Source: Alphaproteobacteria bacterium (GTDB lineage Bacteria; Pseudomonadota; Alphaproteobacteria; JAJFFI01). Taken from it: DNA of 6,159 nucleotides. This document shows positions 1 through 5,430 of this stretch, one piece after another (the stretch's first letter is position 1; each line of letters opens with the position of its first letter). The stretch lies in assembly GCA_021776755.1 (NCBI GenBank), contig JAJFFI010000016.1, positions 1 to 6,159 on the forward strand. The letters run 5' to 3'. The translations under genes and the position numbers were made by a program. Below the pieces are notes generated by a model. That model was given only the letters and a program-made list of their open reading frames with translations, was not told the origin of the DNA and did not search any database.

Positions 1-787
1 CGATGATCTTGCGAAGTGCCACGAGCGTCGGCGCGTGGGTGAGATTGAGATGCAGCGGTGTGACCGAAATATAGCCCTCGTTTGTCGCCGCCAGATCGCT
101 TTCCGGGCCGACCAGGTCCTCGTCCCGCAAGGGCCCGATCCAGTAGTAGGGTTTGCCACGCGGGTCGATCCGCTCATCCAGGTGTCCAAGCTTGCGTCGG
201 CCCTGGATCGCGACCTTCACACCCTTAACTGATGCCGCAGAAACGTCCGGGAAGTTTATGTTTAATAGTACATTTCTCGGCCAGTCGAGCTTTTCCAGCA
301 GGCGGAGCACGTCGCCTGCGTGCTGCTCTGCCGTTGCCCATTTCGCCGAGTCATGCCCGGTCACGAGCGACATGGCGACCGATGGCACGCCGAGCAGCGT
401 TCCTTCCATGGCTGCCGCGATGGTGCCTGAATAGGTCACGTCCTCGCCCATGTTGCCGCCCCGGTTCACGCCCGAAAGCACGAGATCCGGCGGCTGATCC
501 TTCATGATCTGCCGGAGCGCGAGCAGCACGCTGTCGGTCGGCGTGCCCATCACCGCGAACCGCCGCTCGGAGAGCCGCCGGATGCGCAGCGGATCGCGGA
601 GCGTCAGCGAGTGCCCTGCCCCGCTCTGCTCGGTTTCGGGGGCGACCACCCAGACATCGTCGGAAAGCTGCCGCGCGATGCGCTCCAGCGCCTTCAGGCC
701 GTTCGCATTGATGCCGTCGTCGTTCGATAGCAGGATGCGGGCGTTCTTGAGTTTCAGCGGCGGATAGGACCCGCGGTCTTCGCTCAT
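1..787 (-). CDS. surE: 5'-nucleotidase SurE (3' end cut by window edge)
   Basis: SurE is a divalent-metal-dependent nucleoside 5'-monophosphate phosphatase of the cytoplasm, linked to stationary-phase survival. The frame is open from the ATG at 787-785 to base 1, giving 262 residues without a stop. The family is usually about 250-265 residues, so only the extreme C-terminus should be missing. The family motif ILLSNDDGI lies at residues 18-26. By family comparison the metal ligands are D23, D24, S55 (in EQSGAGHS) and N108 (in SGVNRGGN). The GTPTDS (81-86), [11 protein letters not shown] (119-129) and VLLNINFP (173-180) blocks are also present. About 14 residues precede the usual start region, but this ATG overlaps the serS stop as ATGA, which favours it and suggests translational coupling. 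Codons 173-177 are unusually AT-rich (GTA CTA TTA AAC ATA). In many relatives pcm follows surE; that lies outside this window. The assignment is very secure. Confidence 0.96.
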   Translation of the reverse strand, partial: MSEDRGSYPPLKLKNARILLSNDDGINANGLKALERIARQLSDDVWVVAPETEQSGAGHSLTLRDPLRIRRLSERRFAVMGTPTDSVLLALRQIMKDQPPDLVLSGVNRGGNMGEDVTYSGTIAAAMEGTLLGVPSVAMSLVTGHDSAKWATAEQHAGDVLRLLEKLDWPRNVLLNINFPDVSAASVKGVKVAIQGRRKLGHLDERIDPRGKPYYWIGPLRDEDLVGPESDLAATNEGYISVTPLHLNLTHAPTLVALRKII

Positions 788-799
788 GCGGAAATCCGC
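784..799 (-). promoter_or_regulatory. serS/surE overlap with start-proximal hairpin
   Basis: The serS stop and surE start share ATGA (787-784). Immediately before the ATG, bases 799-788 on the minus strand read GCGG-ATTT-CCGC, a short hairpin whose 5' arm contains the only SD-like bases (GAGCGGA). The sequence and overlap are seen directly. I infer that a ribosome finishing serS would open this structure and reinitiate on surE. The same layout occurs at the transporter junction near 5416. Confidence 0.45.
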
Positions 800-2283
800 T
801 CGAGTCCGCCCATCAGCGGGCGAAGCACCTCCGGAACGGCGATGCTGCCATCCGCCTGCTGATAGTTCTCCAGCACCGCGATCAGCGTCCGCCCCACCGC
901 GAGGCCCGAGCCGTTCAGCGTGTGGACGAACTCGGTGCCTTTCTGGCCCTTGCGGCGCAGGCGCGCCTTCATGCGCCGGGCCTGGAAGTCGCCGCAGTTC
1001 GAGCAGCTCGAAATCTCGCGATAGGCGTCCTGCCCCGGCAACCAGACCTCGATGTCGTAGGTCTTCTTGGCCCCGAATCCCATGTCGCCGGTCGAGAGCA
1101 CGACGACGCGGTAGTGCAGCCCGAGGCGTTTCAGCACTTCCTCGGCGCAAGCGGTCATCCGTTCGTGCTCGGCCTCGGATTGCTCGGGTGTCGTGACCGA
1201 GACCATCTCGACCTTTGAGAACTGGTGCTGGCGCAGCATCCCGCGGGTGTCCTTGCCTGCCGCGCCCGCCTCGGACCGGAAACACGGGGTCAACGCAGTA
1301 TAGCGATGCGGCAGGTCGTCCTCGTCGGCGATGTTCTCCCGCGCGAGATTGGTCAGCGGGACCTCGGCGGTCGGGATCAGCCAGAGGTTCTCAAACCAGT
1401 TCCTATTGCCGCCTTCACGAATTTCTTGGAGCAGAGATTCTGTTTGTTCTTCGACCCACTGGGGGTTGGCTATTTCGATTTCTTCGGGCGTCCAATGTTG
1501 GATATTGCCGTCGAATTTAGTGTTGTGCTTGTTGTGCTTGTTGAGTTGGTTGGCGCCATCAGCTGCAAAAATCTTGATTTGTGCAGAGAGCACAGCAGCA
1601 AATTTTGCCTCATCTATCTTTCGTGTTCTGAACAGGTCTTCGGAGAACTTCGGCAACTGCCCAGTCCCGAACATCGCGTCGTCGCGCACCAGCAAGGGCG
1701 GCACGACCTCGGTATAGCCGTTCTCGCCGGTGTGCAGGTCGAGCATGAAGGTGCCGAGCGCGCGTTCGAGCCGGGCGAGCGCCCCTTTCAACACCACGAA
1801 GCGCGCTCCTGACAGCTTGGCCGCGGTCTCGAAATCCATCAGGCCGAGCGCTTCGCCAAGCTCGAAATGCTGTTTGGGTTCGAACCCGAGGTCCGGTTTG
1901 TCGCCCACCTTGCGGAGCTCGACATTGGCGTCTTCGTCCTCGCCGTCGGGCACGTCCGAGGCGGGTGGATTCGGCAGGCCCGCGAGCAGTGCGGCGATCG
2001 CTTCGCCCTTCTCGCGCTCCTCGTCCTCGAGTTGCTGGATGCGCGCCTTGATGCCGGCAACCTCCTCGATCAGCGCGTCCGCATCCTCGCCCTTGCTTTT
2101 GGCCGCGCCGATCGCCTTCGATGCCTCGTTGCGGCGCGCCTGCAACTCCTGCATTTCAGTGATCATCGACCGGTGCGCCTCATCGAGCGCGAGCACGGTA
2201 CCGGACTGCGGCGGCAGCCCCCGGCGCGCCATCGCGGCGTCGAAATCGTCCGGGTTTTCGCGGATCCACTTGAGGTCGAGCAT
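784..2283 (-). CDS. serS: Serine--tRNA ligase (SerRS) with an extra internal segment
   Basis: SerRS is a cytoplasmic class II synthetase that attaches serine to tRNA(Ser), and to tRNA(Sec) where present. Residues 1-110 form the N-terminal tRNA-binding region, with a charged helical-hairpin coiled coil at about 30-100. The catalytic core has motif 1 around 179-199 (conserved prolines at 195-196) and the TxE serine loop [10 protein letters not shown] at 303-312. Motif 2 is at 334-359 ([15 protein letters not shown] through FSKVE) and motif 3 at 460-475 ([17 protein letters not shown]465). All catalytic signatures are intact. The protein is 499 residues against a usual 420-430. The excess lies at about residues 221-298 and is encoded by low-GC DNA; it has its own entry. 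The start ATG at 2283 gives the canonical [10 protein letters not shown] terminus; its RBS is weak (GGAAG 14 nt upstream). A promoter is visible at 2352-2380. The 3' end overlaps surE by ATGA. Confidence 0.97.
   Translation of the reverse strand: MLDLKWIRENPDDFDAAMARRGLPPQSGTVLALDEAHRSMITEMQELQARRNEASKAIGAAKSKGEDADALIEEVAGIKARIQQLEDEEREKGEAIAALLAGLPNPPASDVPDGEDEDANVELRKVGDKPDLGFEPKQHFELGEALGLMDFETAAKLSGARFVVLKGALARLERALGTFMLDLHTGENGYTEVVPPLLVRDDAMFGTGQLPKFSEDLFRTRKIDEAKFAAVLSAQIKIFAADGANQLNKHNKHNTKFDGNIQHWTPEEIEIANPQWVEEQTESLLQEIREGGNRNWFENLWLIPTAEVPLTNLARENIADEDDLPHRYTALTPCFRSEAGAAGKDTRGMLRQHQFSKVEMVSVTTPEQSEAEHERMTACAEEVLKRLGLHYRVVVLSTGDMGFGAKKTYDIEVWLPGQDAYREISSCSNCGDFQARRMKARLRRKGQKGTEFVHTLNGSGLAVGRTLIAVLENYQQADGSIAVPEVLRPLMGGLERISA
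1390..1623 (-). other. Low-GC in-frame insertion inside serS
   Basis: This stretch encodes SerRS residues 221-298, between DLFRT (216-220) and LWLIPTAEV (300-308). In standard bacterial SerRS only about a dozen residues join these blocks, so the net gain is about 65-70 residues (comparison from memory). I counted 105 G+C in the 230 bases 1391-1620 (46%). The 60-bp blocks 1321-1380 and 1741-1800 in the same gene are 68% and 67%. The insert uses codons scarce elsewhere in the gene, such as ATA, AAA, ACA and TTT. The peptide starts like an amphipathic helix ([17 protein letters not shown]), passes through an Asn/Lys/His-rich run (NKHNKHN) and ends in an acidic helical part ([20 protein letters not shown]). 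It has no stop codon and no recognisable domain. It is far too short for an intein and shows no splice-junction residues. Confidence 0.8.
1522..1542 (-). repeat. 9-bp tandem repeat in the serS insertion
   Basis: On the minus strand the unit AACAAGCAC occurs twice in tandem, followed by a further AAC. It encodes Asn-Lys-His repeated (residues 248-254). The next 9 bp upstream in the gene partly resemble the unit (6 of 9). A 9-bp period keeps the frame, consistent with slippage in a loop that tolerates length change. Confidence 0.85.
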
Positions 2284-2324
2284 GATGTGACGTGTTGCTT
2301 CCGGAGGGCTGATGCGGGGTCGAT

Positions 2325-2346
2325 ACGGAGTGGGCCGGACGGAGTG
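2325..2346. repeat. 8-bp direct repeat at the serS transcription start
   Basis: ACGGAGTG (plus strand) occurs at 2325-2332 and again at 2339-2346, 14 bp apart start to start. It lies just downstream of the predicted -10 element, covering the likely transcription start and early leader of serS. The spacing is not a clean helical turn. It could be an operator for an unknown regulator or chance in GC-rich DNA. Confidence 0.3.
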
Positions 2347-2351
2347 CGCCG

Positions 2352-2380
2352 GTTATAGATTGCGGCCCCGCACCCGTCCA
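2352..2380 (-). promoter_or_regulatory. Predicted sigma70-type promoter for serS-surE
   Basis: On the minus strand, TGGACG (2380-2375; 4 of 6 matches to TTGACA) is separated by exactly 17 bp from TATAAC (2357-2352; 5 of 6 matches to TATAAT). Transcription would start near 2345, giving a leader of about 60 nt before the serS ATG at 2283. It lies in the 121-bp tatC-serS gap, so serS-surE can be transcribed independently of tat. The leader is too short for a T-box. Confidence 0.6.
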
Positions 2381-2404
2381 CAGAGACAACCCGGACAAGC
2401 GGTG

Positions 2405-3229
2405 TTATTCGCCCGGTTCGGACTTCGGCTCGGGCTCGCTGTCGTCGTCGTCTAGGGCCTCGTCCATCGCGGCGCGCTTTTTCTCGACCATGCGGGCCGA
2501 GATGATCGACACCTCGTAGAGGAACAGGATCGGCACCGCGAGGCCGATCTGGCTGATAATGTCCGGCGGCGTCAGGATCGCCGCGCAGGCAAAGGTCACA
2601 ACGATTGCATAGCGGCGCTTGGCCTTGAGGCCGTCGGACGTCACCATGCCGGCCTTGGCGAGCAGCGTGAGCAGCACCGGCAACTGGAACGCGACGCCAA
2701 AGGCGAAGATCAGCCGCATCACCAGCGAGAGATACTCGCTGACCCGGGCCTCGAGCTGCACCGGCATCTTGCCGTCGCCACCTTGCTGCTGATAGCCGAT
2801 CAGGAAATCCCAGGCCAGCGGCATGATGAAATAGTAGACGAGTGCCGCGCCGGCAATAAACAGCACTGGTGTTGCCAAAAGAAATGGCAGGAAAGCCTTT
2901 TTTTCATGGACATAAAGCCCCGGCGCCACAAACTTCCACACCTGGATCGCGATCGCCGGGAACGTCAGCGAGATCGCCGCAAAGAACGCCACCTTGATCT
3001 GGGTGATGAAGAACTCCTGCGGGGCCGTGAAGATCATCCGCTGGTTCGGCGAATCCGCAAGGGCTTCGCGAAGTGGGTCGACCAGAAAATTGAAGACGTG
3101 GTCGGCGACCGCAAAGCAGGCGAAGAACGCGACCACGAAGAACACCGCGCAGACGAGCAGGCGCTTGCGGAGCTCCGTCAGGTGCTCCAGCAGCGGCATC
3201 TTGTAGTCGTCTTCAGCGGCTTCGGTCAT
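2405..3229 (-). CDS. tatC: Sec-independent (Tat) translocase subunit TatC
   Basis: TatC is the polytopic inner-membrane core of the twin-arginine translocase. With TatB it recognises RR signal peptides and recruits TatA to export folded proteins. The 274 residues match the family. The cytoplasmic N-terminus has the hallmark PLLEHLTELRKRL (12-24). Six hydrophobic segments follow at roughly 24-44, 75-96, 113-137, 165-190, 205-218 and 222-245. VAPGLYVHEKK carries E109, matching the signal-peptide-site Glu103 of E. coli TatC. FGVAFQLPV has Q182 where E. coli has Glu170. The LTPPD motif is at 219-223. The tail is acidic (DEALDDDDSEPEPKSEPGE). The start is well fixed: an in-frame TAA lies 9 nt upstream, and AAGG sits 4 nt before the ATG. 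A 7-A run encodes E109-K111. The gene follows tatB after an 85-bp gap holding a possible leader ORF and is the last tat gene. Confidence 0.97.
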   Translation of the reverse strand: MTEAAEDDYKMPLLEHLTELRKRLLVCAVFFVVAFFACFAVADHVFNFLVDPLREALADSPNQRMIFTAPQEFFITQIKVAFFAAISLTFPAIAIQVWKFVAPGLYVHEKKAFLPFLLATPVLFIAGAALVYYFIMPLAWDFLIGYQQQGGDGKMPVQLEARVSEYLSLVMRLIFAFGVAFQLPVLLTLLAKAGMVTSDGLKAKRRYAIVVTFACAAILTPPDIISQIGLAVPILFLYEVSIISARMVEKKRAAMDEALDDDDSEPEPKSEPGE

Positions 3230-3306
3230 ATCGCCTTAGCTTTCGGCGGCATGTCCATCTCCTCGCCGGAGAGCATGCGAACGGTCGAAGCGTCGTTTCG
3301 GCGCAT
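3226..3306 (-). CDS. Possible 26-residue leader ORF before tatC
   Basis: A small frame starts with ATG at 3306-3304, nine bases after the tatB stop codon, and ends with a TGA that overlaps the tatC ATG as ATGA (3229-3226). It fills the tatB-tatC gap. The peptide begins MRRNDASTVRM and ends MPPKAKAI, with no recognisable family. The 5' ATG has only a weak SD. An internal ATG at 3252 is preceded by GAGGAG with 6-nt spacing, which would give just eight residues. The likeliest role, if any, is coupling translation of tatC to upstream ribosomes. It could equally be chance: the frame is short and GC-rich, and I cannot test conservation. Confidence 0.25.
   Translation of the reverse strand: MRRNDASTVRMLSGEEMDMPPKAKAI
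3249..3278 (-). promoter_or_regulatory. Hairpin over SD-like GAGGAG in tatB-tatC gap
   Basis: On the minus strand GCATG (3278-3274) pairs with CATGC (3253-3249), and inside it TCTCC (3272-3268) pairs with GGAGA (3262-3258) around a GGCGA loop. The inner arm contains most of the SD-like GAGGAG (3264-3259), and the outer arm contains the ATG at 3252. The pairing is exact as read. I infer a role in limiting translation initiation; the two 5-bp stems are only moderately stable. Confidence 0.35.
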
Positions 3307-3314
3307 CGCGCTCA

Positions 3315-3848
3315 TCACGCCTTGGCCTTCGACGCGCTACCGCCGGCAGCGTTCTTGGTCAGGCCGGTCTTGGTCTTGGCGGAGGCCTTGGTCGACTTGG
3401 CGCTCTTGCCCGCGGGTTTGGCGCTTGCCTTGGCGGCCTTTGGCTTGGCGTCCGGCGCGTCGGCGGCTTCGTCCGTTCCGCCGGTATCATTCGCGTCCTT
3501 GCCTCCGGATTCGAGCTTTTTGGTCCCGGCGTCCCCGACCGTGGACGTAGCGGCCCCTTCGTTTTCGGTGCTCTCGAACGGATCGCCATAGCCGCCGGTG
3601 GGATCGATCATGGGGTCGAGATCGCCGAGGCCGTCGCGGGCGGATTTTTCGACTTCGTCGCGGAGTTCCTTGAGTTCCGCCTCGCGCACCAGGTCGTCGA
3701 CGCCTGACTGGAACTCGCGCATCATGCCGCGCATCTTCCGGATGATGCCGGTCAGCGTGCGCATTGCGGCGGGCAGGTCTTTTGGCCCGATCACGATCAG
3801 GGCAACGACCGCTATCAGACCGATTTCGACCCAGCCGATATCGAACAT
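3315..3848 (-). CDS. tatB: Sec-independent (Tat) translocase subunit TatB
   Basis: TatB is a single-span inner-membrane protein that forms the substrate-receptor complex with TatC. The N-terminus MFDIGWVEIGLIAVVALIVI is the canonical TatB membrane helix with its conserved early Glu (E8). It is followed by the GPKDLP hinge (21-26) and a long amphipathic helix (about 27-70, charged and Met/Arg-rich), then a GDPF segment. Length is 177 residues, close to the 171 of E. coli TatB. Residues about 134-177 form an Ala/Lys/Ser-rich, strongly basic low-complexity tail (AKPKAAKASAKPAGKSAKS), histone H1-like in composition. Such tails vary widely in TatB and are probably disordered. GGAG lies 9 nt before the ATG. 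tatB lies 87 bp after tatA, and a hairpin sits in that gap. Confidence 0.95.
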   Translation of the reverse strand: MFDIGWVEIGLIAVVALIVIGPKDLPAAMRTLTGIIRKMRGMMREFQSGVDDLVREAELKELRDEVEKSARDGLGDLDPMIDPTGGYGDPFESTENEGAATSTVGDAGTKKLESGGKDANDTGGTDEAADAPDAKPKAAKASAKPAGKSAKSTKASAKTKTGLTKNAAGGSASKAKA

Positions 3849-3896
3849 CTCAGAACGCTCCGCGGATGCGGTTGGTGAAGGCCCGCTGTCCCTGGC

Positions 3897-3926
3897 CTGC
3901 CGTCACCCGGTTTCGGGCGCCGGCAG
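3897..3926 (-). promoter_or_regulatory. Intercistronic hairpin directly after tatA
   Basis: On the minus strand CTGCCGGCGCCCG (3926-3914) pairs with CGGGTGACGGCAG (3909-3897) around an AAAC loop. The 13-position stem has 11 Watson-Crick pairs, one G-U pair and one G-A mismatch. It begins 9 nt after the tatA stop codon. No U-run follows, so it is not a classical intrinsic terminator. I infer a 3'-end stabiliser or processing site that could favour tatA over tatBC, fitting the known excess of TatA over TatB and TatC. Confidence 0.55.
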
Positions 3927-3935
3927 CGGCCGGTC

Positions 3936-4202
3936 TCAGCTCTTGGCCGCCTTGACCTTCTTGGTCTCGGCCTTGGCGGCCTCTTTCTCGGCAGCCTCTG
4001 ACTTGAGTACCTTGGGCTCTTCCTCTTCTTCCTCGCCGGCTTCGGGCTCCTTTTCGTCGCTGCTGACGCCGGTCTTGAAGGACTTGATGCCCTTGCCGAT
4101 GTCGCCCATGACGCGGGAGATCTTGCCCCGGCCGCCGAACAGGATCAGCACGATCACCAGGACGACGACCCACTGCCAGACTCCGGTAAAGCCACCCATC
4201 AT
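3936..4202 (-). CDS. tatA: Sec-independent (Tat) translocase subunit TatA
   Basis: TatA is the small inner-membrane protein that oligomerises to let folded RR-signal substrates cross. It has a short N-terminus, one membrane helix ([17 protein letters not shown], about 8-24), the conserved FG hinge, and an amphipathic helix [21 protein letters not shown] (about 25-45). A charged tail follows with a six-Glu run and a Lys/Ala-rich end. The 88 residues are typical of the family. Two ATGs stand in tandem: 4202 and 4199. GGGAG at 4210-4206 lies 3 nt from the first and 6 nt from the second, so the second (87 residues) is the better-spaced start. The tat operon is tatA-tatB-tatC. The 104 bp upstream contain no convincing promoter, so tat could partly depend on read-through from the transporter genes. 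Confidence 0.95.
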   Translation of the reverse strand: MMGGFTGVWQWVVVLVIVLILFGGRGKISRVMGDIGKGIKSFKTGVSSDEKEPEAGEEEEEEPKVLKSEAAEKEAAKAETKKVKAAKS

Positions 4203-4306
4203 TTTCTCCCTGACCTCGCTTAATTCACCGTACTGCCACGCACGTTACTCTTCAGCGCCCGGAGGTCCGTGCGCAGATGAACCTGGCGCGCGCCGTGTTA
4301 TAGGGG
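4203..4306. other. Gap between transporter ATPase gene and tatA
   Basis: This 104-bp stretch separates two functionally unrelated gene groups on the same strand. I see the tatA SD (GGGAG, 4210-4206), a 10-bp perfect palindrome GGCGCGCGCC at 4285-4294, and an isolated TATAAC on the minus strand at 4302-4297 with no acceptable -35 at 16-18 bp. A weak -35/-10 pair (CTGAAG, 17 bp, TACGGT) matches only 3 of 6 at each box. There is no terminator-like stem with a U-run, so the transcription boundary is unresolved. Confidence 0.5.
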
Positions 4307-5416
4307 TTATGTAATGGTCTCGCGCGGAAAAACAAAGGTTTGTGTGAGATCGAGGTCGACCGAAATGCGGTCGGTCTCGTCCGGCACAATTACGCCCGGG
4401 TGGCGCGCATGCAAGTGCAGGGGCTCTTCCCCGTTCCGGCCGACACTCAGATGGATCAGGCTGGTGCGCCCGAGCAGCCGGGTCGTGATGACGGCGGCGT
4501 TCTGATGGATATCGACCTGTCCTTGATGGATCTTCAACCCTTCGGGACGGATGACGACCTGCACGGGCGTGCCGTCGGGGAAATCGGCGGGCACGTTCCC
4601 AAGCGGCGTCTTGACGGCCCCTGACTGAACGGTACCGTCGATTTCGTTCACCTCGCTGAAAAACCCCGCGACGAAGGACGACACCGGGCGGAAGTAGACC
4701 TCCCGCGGCGTGCCGATCTGCACCAGCAGGCCCCGGCGCATGACCGCGATGCGGTCGGCGAGATACATCGCCTCCTCGGCGTCGTGGGTCACCATCAGGG
4801 CGGCGATGCCGCTTTCCTTCAGGATATGGAGCGTGTCGTCGCGTACCTGGTCGCGGAGGCGTGCGTCGAGATCGGAGAACGCCTCGTCGAGCAGCAGCAG
4901 CGCCGGTTCGGGCGCGAGCGCGCGGGCGAGCGCCACCCGCTGCTGCTGACCGCCTGAAAGCTCGTGCGGGTATCGCGCCGCCGACGTGACCATCCCGACC
5001 TCACCCAGCATCCGGCGCGCCTGCGCGTCCTGCTCTCTGCCGGGCCGTCCGCGAAGCCCGAACTTCACGTTGTCCAGCACGGTCAGGTGGGGAAACAGCG
5101 CGAAGTCCTGGAACACCATCCCGACGCCCCGCTCGTCGGGCGGCAGCGCGGTGCGCGGATCGTTGTCGGCGACCGTCCGCCCCCCAAGCGTGATGGTGCC
5201 GGTCTGGATCGCCTCGAGGCCCGCAACGAGGCGCAGCAGCGTCGTCTTGCCGCAGCCCGACGGTCCGACAAGTCCGACGATCTCACCGGCCTCTACCGTG
5301 AGATCGATCGCATCGCAGGCAACGGTCTTGCCATAATGGTGGCTCAAGCCCGCAACCGTCAGCGATGGTGGTCTGGCGGTGGCGCCCCGTGCAGGTATCT
5401 CCGGCATCTCGCTCAT
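4307..5416 (-). CDS. fbpC: FbpC-type iron(III) ABC transporter ATP-binding protein
   Basis: This is the cytoplasmic nucleotide-binding subunit that drives a binding-protein-dependent importer. All ABC motifs are intact: Walker A GPSGCGKTT (51-59), Q-loop Q103 in VFQDFALFPH, signature LSGGQQQR (153-160), Walker B LLLLDE (173-178), D-loop SDLD and H-loop H211 in VTHDAEEA. After Walker B it reads DEAF where DEPF is more usual. Residues about 260-360 form a TOBE-type regulatory/substrate region. The sequence FVAGFFSEVNEIDG after the ATPase core resembles FbpC/AfuC proteins, and 369 residues fits. The substrate is inferred from this and from the FbpB-like permease; spermidine/putrescine or thiamine-type importers are close relatives. 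The start overlaps the permease stop as ATGA, with GGAG 8 nt upstream. A second in-frame ATG at codon 4 is possible. The operon's promoter and any Fur site lie outside the window. Confidence 0.9.
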   Translation of the reverse strand: MSEMPEIPARGATARPPSLTVAGLSHHYGKTVACDAIDLTVEAGEIVGLVGPSGCGKTTLLRLVAGLEAIQTGTITLGGRTVADNDPRTALPPDERGVGMVFQDFALFPHLTVLDNVKFGLRGRPGREQDAQARRMLGEVGMVTSAARYPHELSGGQQQRVALARALAPEPALLLLDEAFSDLDARLRDQVRDDTLHILKESGIAALMVTHDAEEAMYLADRIAVMRRGLLVQIGTPREVYFRPVSSFVAGFFSEVNEIDGTVQSGAVKTPLGNVPADFPDGTPVQVVIRPEGLKIHQGQVDIHQNAAVITTRLLGRTSLIHLSVGRNGEEPLHLHARHPGVIVPDETDRISVDLDLTQTFVFPRETIT

Positions 5417-5430
5417 GCGGACTGCTCCGC
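5413..5430 (-). promoter_or_regulatory. Permease/ATPase overlap with start-proximal hairpin
   Basis: The permease stop and the ATPase start share ATGA (5416-5413). Directly before the ATG the minus strand reads GCGGA-GCAG-TCCGC (5430-5417), a perfect 5-bp stem with a 4-nt loop that contains the SD-like GGAG. I infer coupling, in which the upstream ribosome melts the stem and exposes the SD. The 13 bases TCCGCATGAGCGA at this junction are identical to those at serS/surE. Confidence 0.45.

Noticed and set aside
1390..1623. Intein or group I/II intron in serS
   Set aside because: The segment is under 80 codons, has no Cys/Ser...HN splice-junction pattern, no stop codons and no intron-like secondary structure. 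The frame runs straight through.
1225..1812. Plus-strand frame opposite the serS insertion
   Set aside because: It looks more protein-like than most shadows because of the lower GC, but has no start context or family match and lies fully inside serS.
2284..2404. T-box riboswitch or other leader controlling serS
   Set aside because: The leader from the predicted start is only about 60 nt, there is no T-box motif or terminator pair, and T-boxes are not typical of Proteobacteria.
2370..2407. Intrinsic terminator after tatC
   Set aside because: CCGC/GCGG and GTCC/GGAC can pair, but the loop is about 13 nt, the stem is interrupted, and there is no U-run.
2783..3550. Long plus-strand reading frame opposite tatC and tatB
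   Set aside because: It is antisense to two clear genes, is Arg/Pro/Trp-rich with no family resemblance, and is a typical GC-rich shadow frame.
4285..4294. GGCGCGCGCC palindrome as terminator of fbpC
   Set aside because: A perfect self-complement leaves no loop, and no U-run follows on the minus strand.
4297..4302. TATAAC as a -10 for tatA
   Set aside because: No acceptable -35 lies 16-18 bp upstream. It would also give a leader of about 90 nt with no supporting signal.
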